Assembly: GCA_017643395.1 (NCBI GenBank) | Contig: JAEPNP010000001.1 | Coordinates: forward strand, 1,013,806 to 1,077,805 | DNA: 64,000 bases | Origin: Rhodothermales bacterium | Lineage (GTDB): Bacteria > Bacteroidota > Rhodothermia > Rhodothermales > UBA10348 | Direction: 5' to 3' | Shown: piece by piece, positions 59,711 to 64,000 of the stretch | Layout of the letters: every line of letters starts with the position of its first letter | How positions within the stretch are numbered: position 1 is the first letter of the stretch | The notes under the pieces: generated by a model | The model's input: only the letters and a program-made list of their open reading frames with translations | Told to the model about the DNA's origin: nothing | Databases searched by the model: none | Translations under genes and position numbers: made by a program

Positions 59711-61608
59711 GCGACTACGATGTCATAGTAGTTGGGGGCGGGCATGCAGGGGCGGAGGCGGCTCATGCCGCTGCGCGCATGGGCGCTCGCACGCTGCTGA
59801 TCTCAATGAACCTGGATGTCGTTGGCAAGATGTCCTGCAATCCGGCCATTGGCGGGATCGGAAAGGGCCAGATTGCCCGCGAAATCGATGCGCTGGGCGG
59901 CCTCATGGGGCTGGCAACCGACGCTTCCGGGATTCAGTTTCGCATGTTGAACCGGCGCAAGGGCCCGGCCATGTGGAGTCCTCGCGCCCAGTGCGACCGC
60001 ATGCGCTACGCCGCGGCGGTCCGAGCGATGCTCGATAGCACGCCCAATCTCTATATGCGCTCCGACATGGTAACCGGGCTCCTGGTGGAGGATGGAAGTA
60101 TCCGGGGTGTGCGAACCCAGTTGGAGACAGAATTCACTGCGAGGGCGGTCGTGCTGACCAGCGGAACGTTTCTGAACGGCATCGTGCATGTCGGCGAACG
60201 GCAGTTCGGAGGTGGCCGCATTGGCGAGCGCTCGGCGCGTGGTCTTACTGGTGCATTGCATGCGTTGGGGTTTGAGTCCGGCCGCCTGAAGACCGGCACC
60301 CCTCCACGACTGGATGGGAGATCGATAGACTATGCTTCGATGGAAGAGCAGCAGGGCGACTCAGACGCGAGCCCCTTCTCCTACCTCACCGAAGAGGTCC
60401 CTCAGAGCCAGATCAGCTGCCATTTGGCCTACACCAATCCAGAGGTGCATGATCTGCTTCGGACCGGCTTCGACCAGAGCCCGATGTTCGCCGGTCGGAT
60501 TGAGGGCAAAGGTCCGCGCTATTGCCCGTCCATCGAGGACAAGATTGAGCGGTTCTCGGATCGCAACCGCCATCAGTTGTTCGTGGAGCCGGAGGGGCTG
60601 CACACAAACGAAGTGTACCTGAACGGTTTCTCCACGTCGCTTCCGGAAGCGGTTCAGCTGATGGCTTTGCGCTCCATTCCCGGGATGGAGAACGTACACA
60701 TGCTGCGGCCTGGCTACGCCATCGAGTACGACTATTTTCCGCCGTACCAGGTTAAATACACGCTCGAGACGAAGCAGGTAGGCGGCCTTTTCTTCGCGGG
60801 TCAGATTAACGGGACCACAGGATATGAGGAGGCCGCAGCTCAGGGGCTGATGGCGGGAATCAACGCGGTCCAGTACCTCCGCGATGCGGACGGCGTGGTT
60901 CTGTCGCGTTCCGAGGCGTATATCGGGGTCCTGATTGACGATCTTGTCGCGAAGGGCACGGACGAGCCCTATCGCATGTTCACATCGCGCGCCGAACATC
61001 GCATCCTGTTGCGTCAGGACAACGCCGACCGGCGTCTTACTCGCATCGGGCGCAAGCTCGGATTGGCTTCGCAGGAGAGGGCGCAGCGATTTGCGGACAA
61101 GGAGGTGGCGCTGTCCAGAACGCGTCGAGCGATCGAGGAGACTGCAGTTGACCCCGCCAGCGTGAACGGGTACCTGGAATCCCGCGGTACAAGTCCGATT
61201 GAGCGGCCTGAGCGACTGGCACGACTCGCCTTGCGACCCGAGGTCACCCTGACAGATCTGCTTGAATGTGCCGGACTGAGCAGTCTGGTCGCACCCATAA
61301 AGGGGCCGGACAACGCTGCTGCGCTGGTTGAAATCGACCTCAAGTATGCCGGGTACGAGGAGCGAGCCCGCGAGGCCGTAAAGAGCGTGAGTCGCATGGA
61401 ATCGGTTCGCATCCCTCTTGGGTTTGATTACCTCGCGATGGAAGCCCTGTCGTCGGAAGCGCGGGAAAAGCTCCACCAGATCCAGCCGGACAATCTCGGT
61501 CAGGCATCGAGGATTTCCGGCGTGCGCGCAGCGGATGTTGCCGTGCTCTCAGTCGCGCTCAAGCGCGTACATGTTTCACGTGAAACATCAGCTGGCAGTG
61601 CCCTCTGA
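59707..61608 (+). CDS. mnmG: tRNA uridine-5-carboxymethylaminomethyl modification enzyme MnmG
   Basis: 633 residues. FAD-binding [19 protein letters not shown], the signature [37 protein letters not shown], and [20 protein letters not shown]. The C-terminal helical domain (about 550-633) binds MnmE. Normal length. Its last 38 bp overlap the rsmG start and the parS palindrome. Confidence 0.98.
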   Translation: MSDYDVIVVGGGHAGAEAAHAAARMGARTLLISMNLDVVGKMSCNPAIGGIGKGQIAREIDALGGLMGLATDASGIQFRMLNRRKGPAMWSPRAQCDRMRYAAAVRAMLDSTPNLYMRSDMVTGLLVEDGSIRGVRTQLETEFTARAVVLTSGTFLNGIVHVGERQFGGGRIGERSARGLTGALHALGFESGRLKTGTPPRLDGRSIDYASMEEQQGDSDASPFSYLTEEVPQSQISCHLAYTNPEVHDLLRTGFDQSPMFAGRIEGKGPRYCPSIEDKIERFSDRNRHQLFVEPEGLHTNEVYLNGFSTSLPEAVQLMALRSIPGMENVHMLRPGYAIEYDYFPPYQVKYTLETKQVGGLFFAGQINGTTGYEEAAAQGLMAGINAVQYLRDADGVVLSRSEAYIGVLIDDLVAKGTDEPYRMFTSRAEHRILLRQDNADRRLTRIGRKLGLASQERAQRFADKEVALSRTRRAIEETAVDPASVNGYLESRGTSPIERPERLARLALRPEVTLTDLLECAGLSSLVAPIKGPDNAAALVEIDLKYAGYEERAREAVKSVSRMESVRIPLGFDYLAMEALSSEAREKLHQIQPDNLGQASRISGVRAADVAVLSVALKRVHVSRETSAGSAL

Positions 61609-62266
61609 TCCCCTGTCCTGGGTCACGCCTGCGACGCAGGAGCGCCTGAGGCTCTACGCAGACTTGCTGATGCACTGGAATCAGCGGGTCAACCTGGTCG
61701 CCCGCAGTTCACAGGATCGCATTTTCAATCACCACATCCGACACAGCCTCTGTCTCGCCTGGCGGACTTTCCCGCCGGGTTCGGTTGTTCTGGATTGGGG
61801 AACGGGAGGCGGGCTTCCCACCGTGCCGCTCGCGATGTCGTTTCCGGAGACTCAATTCGTGGCCGTCGACAGTATTGGCAAGAAGACGGCTGCGCTCAAG
61901 TCCATGGTCCGTGAGCTAGGCCTGTCGAACGTTCGGGTGTGGCAGGGTCGCGCAGAGCACTACCAGGACCAGGCTACGCATTGCGTCTCGCGAGCCACTG
62001 CGCCACTGGCGAAGCTGTGGAAATGGAGTCGACCACGACTCGATGTTGCCAGCCCGCCCGTGGACATTTCGGCCCCCACTGAGTGGACAGGATCCGGCCA
62101 GGTCGAGGGGTGGTCGTCGGGTCTGCTCTGCCTGAAGGGTGGCGACCTGGCCAAAGAGATCCGCCAGGTCAGGAATGTGCGTGTCGAGCAATTCGACCTG
62201 CAGGAAATAGCCGGCCCCTCCTTTGCCGAAAAGCATATTTTGCAGGTAACGCCGGCCTCTCGCTGA
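61571..62266 (+). CDS. rsmG: 16S rRNA (guanine-527-N7) methyltransferase RsmG
   Basis: 231 residues starting [14 protein letters not shown]; the MFHVKH start is encoded by the parS palindrome. Motif I is [17 protein letters not shown], followed by [21 protein letters not shown] and [14 protein letters not shown]. It methylates G527 of 16S rRNA. It overlaps the 3' end of mnmG by 38 bp, so the start is set by the conserved MFHVKH rather than by the longer frame upstream. Confidence 0.95.
   Translation: MFHVKHQLAVPSDPLSWVTPATQERLRLYADLLMHWNQRVNLVARSSQDRIFNHHIRHSLCLAWRTFPPGSVVLDWGTGGGLPTVPLAMSFPETQFVAVDSIGKKTAALKSMVRELGLSNVRVWQGRAEHYQDQATHCVSRATAPLAKLWKWSRPRLDVASPPVDISAPTEWTGSGQVEGWSSGLLCLKGGDLAKEIRQVRNVRVEQFDLQEIAGPSFAEKHILQVTPASR
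61572..61587. promoter_or_regulatory. parS site (ParB-binding centromere)
   Basis: TGTTTCACGTGAAACA is a perfect 16-bp palindrome identical to the bacterial parS consensus TGTTNCACGTGAAACA. It starts at the second base of the rsmG ATG, inside the mnmG 3' end. parS sites cluster near the origin and nucleate ParB in chromosome segregation. parA and parB are not in this window. Confidence 0.95.
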
Positions 62267-62316
62267 GTCGGATCGCGATCACCCTCCAGACGCGAATGGG
62301 TAACGAAGAACGTCGA

Positions 62317-63276
62317 ATGAACCGCACAGAGCGCCTGTTTGCGCTCGTGCTGCTGCTGCAGAATCGCCCGAATATGAGCTCGCGCGACCTCTCGGAGCAT
62401 TTCGGCGTGTCTCGTCGCACGGTGTTCCGGGACCTCCGGGCTCTAACGGAATCTGGTGTGCCACTGACCTACGCCGAGGAGGGCGGCTACGAAATCCTGG
62501 AAGGGTACCAGTTGCCTCCGCTGATGCTCACGGCGCGAGAGGCCGCCACGCTTCTGATGGGCACCGAGTTCATGAAGCTGCAGTCTGATGCCTCCATCCG
62601 TACCGACGCGGATCAGGTTGGGCTCAAGATCCGGTCCGTGCTGCCCCGTGAGGTTCGCGAATACATCGACCGCCTGCGGGAAAAAACGGTGCTGGATCCG
62701 TACTGGATTCATGCCGCGCAGGAGGAGGCCAAGGCAGACGAAGGTCGGTGGTACAAACTCAGCGAGGCGGTGGCGCGGGAGCGCAGGGTGATCATGTCCT
62801 ACTTCGTAGAGTCCCGTGGTGAGTCGACCCGCCGCACGGTCGATCCACTCGGTCTCGTCTACTACACCGACCACTGGAATCTGATCGCCTTTGACCACCT
62901 GCGCGGCGAGGTCCGAAACTTCCGTCTCGATCGCATCGAGCAGATGCATGTGTTATCGGAGGGTTTTGAGCGCCCCGAAGGGTTCGATTTGGTTCGTCAC
63001 CTGGAGGCCCGAGGTGTGCGCCAGGCCACGAAGCGCATCCGGCTCGGGTTTCGGGAAGAAGTCTACCGCAGGGCCAAACAGGGTATTCCCGCCCGTTTGG
63101 ATAGTGAGACCACCGAGAACGGGGCCGTAACAGTCAGCTTTCGCTTCGACAATTTGGAATACGTCGCCAACTGGCTGCTTCGATTCGGAACCGAAGTCGA
63201 TGTCAAGGAGCCCAAGGCGCTCAGGCAGGCGCTGGCCAAGGCCGCTCGGGCGGTAGCGGAAGCAAACCGCAGCTAG
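62317..63276 (+). CDS. WYL-domain transcriptional regulator
   Basis: 319 residues from ATG 62317 (MNRTERLFALVLLLQNRPNM); another ATG is 7 codons upstream. The N-terminal winged helix has SSRDLSEHFGVSRRTVFRDLRAL, typical of the HTH_11 type in WYL proteins. The WYL domain (about 140-215) has SYFVESRGESTRRTVDPLGLVYYTDHWNLIAFDH with the conserved D-x-Y/H-W..L-I pattern, and a WCX-like C-terminus. WYL regulators often respond to nucleic acid or nucleotide signals and control defence or DNA-repair genes. Target unknown. Confidence 0.92.
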   Translation: MNRTERLFALVLLLQNRPNMSSRDLSEHFGVSRRTVFRDLRALTESGVPLTYAEEGGYEILEGYQLPPLMLTAREAATLLMGTEFMKLQSDASIRTDADQVGLKIRSVLPREVREYIDRLREKTVLDPYWIHAAQEEAKADEGRWYKLSEAVARERRVIMSYFVESRGESTRRTVDPLGLVYYTDHWNLIAFDHLRGEVRNFRLDRIEQMHVLSEGFERPEGFDLVRHLEARGVRQATKRIRLGFREEVYRRAKQGIPARLDSETTENGAVTVSFRFDNLEYVANWLLRFGTEVDVKEPKALRQALAKAARAVAEANRS

Positions 63277-63367
63277 CCGCCTGCAGGAGGCCCGAACGTT
63301 ATACCGCGGCGTCACAGTGGTGGCCTGCCCCTACGCGAGAACCTCCGGCAGGGCTGGCGAAGCCTTT

Positions 63368-64000
63368 TCAGGCCGAAGAAGCCGGAAGCGCTGATCGATC
63401 CAACTCCCGCAGGATCTCCATCGCCGCATCCAGATCGGGCACATCCTGCACGATGGCCCGCAGACGCCCGCTCCTGGACTCCTTCAGTGCCACGCGTCGA
63501 TCCAGTCCGTCCAGTGCCTGCAACAATGGCTGGAAAATGTGCTCGTAAAAGTGGGGGTCAGCCTTGTCGTCGGGGACAGAGAGGAACAACCGCTCGTTCT
63601 TGAAGACCACCCGCGGAAGACGGAGGCGTTCGCCCAGCAACTTGATGGACGCAGATCGAAAGAGCCCCTCCGTAGCCTCGAGAACCGGTCCGAAACGGTC
63701 CTCAAGCTCTTCCCGAATTGCCTTGAGAGCCTGCTCGCTGTCGGCCTCGGCAATACGGCGGTAGATATTCAGGCGCTCGACCCGGTTGGAGAGGTACTCG
63801 TCCGGAATGAATGCGTCGACCTCGACTTCCACGGTCGTTTCCCCTACCCGGGGTGCCTCCTGCTCTCCAAACAGTTCGCCAAACTCTTCGCGTCTCAACT
63901 CCGCCACAGCCTCATCCAGAATGCGGTGATACGTCTCGAACCCGACGTCTTCGATTACCCCACTCTGTTCGGCCCCCAGCAGATTGCCGGCTCCTCGGAT
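63368..64000 (-). CDS. mfd: Transcription-repair coupling factor Mfd, C-terminal part
   Basis: A 210-residue C-terminal fragment; the 5' end lies outside the window. It begins IRGAGNLLGAEQSGVIEDVG, the RecG/Mfd helicase motif, and continues with YHRILDEAVAELRREEF, then the TRCF/D7 domain (VEVEVDAFIPDEYLSNRVER, LNIYRRIAEADSEQALKAIR, EELEDRFGPVLEATEGLF). Mfd removes stalled RNA polymerase and recruits UvrA. Stop at 63368. Confidence 0.96.
   Translation of the reverse strand: MRGAGNLLGAEQSGVIEDVGFETYHRILDEAVAELRREEFGELFGEQEAPRVGETTVEVEVDAFIPDEYLSNRVERLNIYRRIAEADSEQALKAIREELEDRFGPVLEATEGLFRSASIKLLGERLRLPRVVFKNERLFLSVPDDKADPHFYEHIFQPLLQALDGLDRRVALKESRSGRLRAIVQDVPDLDAAMEILRELDRSALPASSA

Overview
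The window is GC-rich (roughly 60-65 % by eye) bacterial chromosome, apart from a visibly AT-richer patch at 16.7-19.2 kb. Several things point to the Rhodothermales/Salinibacter branch of Bacteroidota-like bacteria: the DnaB intein closely resembles my memory of the Rhodothermus marinus DnaB intein; rpmB and rpmG are followed by a small DUF4295-like gene; one protein ends in a type IX secretion (T9SS) sorting domain; and some upstream regions hold TAnnTTnG boxes. All family calls come from reading the translations; no database search was run.

Layout. 0-4 kb: a truncated lipoprotein, an outer-membrane barrel protein and an ECF sigma/anti-sigma pair. 4.1-8.4 kb: a translation block (rplM-rpsI-rpsB-tsf-pyrH-frr) and tRNA-Ser, followed by an unusual stack of perfect palindromes (8382-8680). 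8.7-14.4 kb: yicC-gmk-coaBC, a family 4 uracil-DNA glycosylase without its cluster cysteines, and dnaB with a natural mini-intein. 14.5-16.7 kb: TerC and AI-2E membrane proteins. 16.7-20.4 kb: an accessory segment with an unrecognised three-gene cassette (papain/C39-like protein, 56-residue basic protein, membrane protein) and a HipA-like kinase/DUF3037 pair. 20.6-21.6 kb: a minus-strand unit rpmB-rpmG-DUF4295-tRNA-Pro-tRNA-Arg-tRNA-Cys with a terminator. 21.7-35.8 kb: envelope and housekeeping genes (LolC/E-like, ychF, nusB, comEC, usp, pgi, moeA, a GntR regulator, a triple CBM2-like T9SS protein) and a gene-free stretch with DnaA-box-like sites. 35.8-39.7 kb: an M14 peptidase, a NUDIX enzyme and mobA.

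39.7-51.1 kb holds the most coherent accessory system, an apparent sulfide-to-sulfate module. A rightward operon encodes a fused ferredoxin/NrfD subunit, a molybdopterin oxidoreductase of the Psr/Phs/Soe type, a type II sulfide:quinone oxidoreductase and a TorD-like chaperone. A leftward operon encodes two YeeE/YedE sulfur-import proteins, an MBL-rhodanese protein (persulfide dioxygenase type), a HiPIP and a SulP transporter. The two operons converge at 46.3 kb. The same palindrome, CTTGNNATAACAAG, stands in front of the first gene of each, which suggests one regulator controls the whole module. The nearby moeA and mobA genes could supply its molybdenum cofactor.

51.1-64 kb: recJ, a hybrid histidine kinase with a degenerate receiver, tRNA-Val, tRNA-Gly, and the classic replication-origin cluster rpmH-rnpA-yidC-mnmE-mnmG-rsmG. 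A perfect parS site lies over the rsmG start codon, but no parA or parB gene is present. A WYL regulator and the 3' part of mfd end the window.
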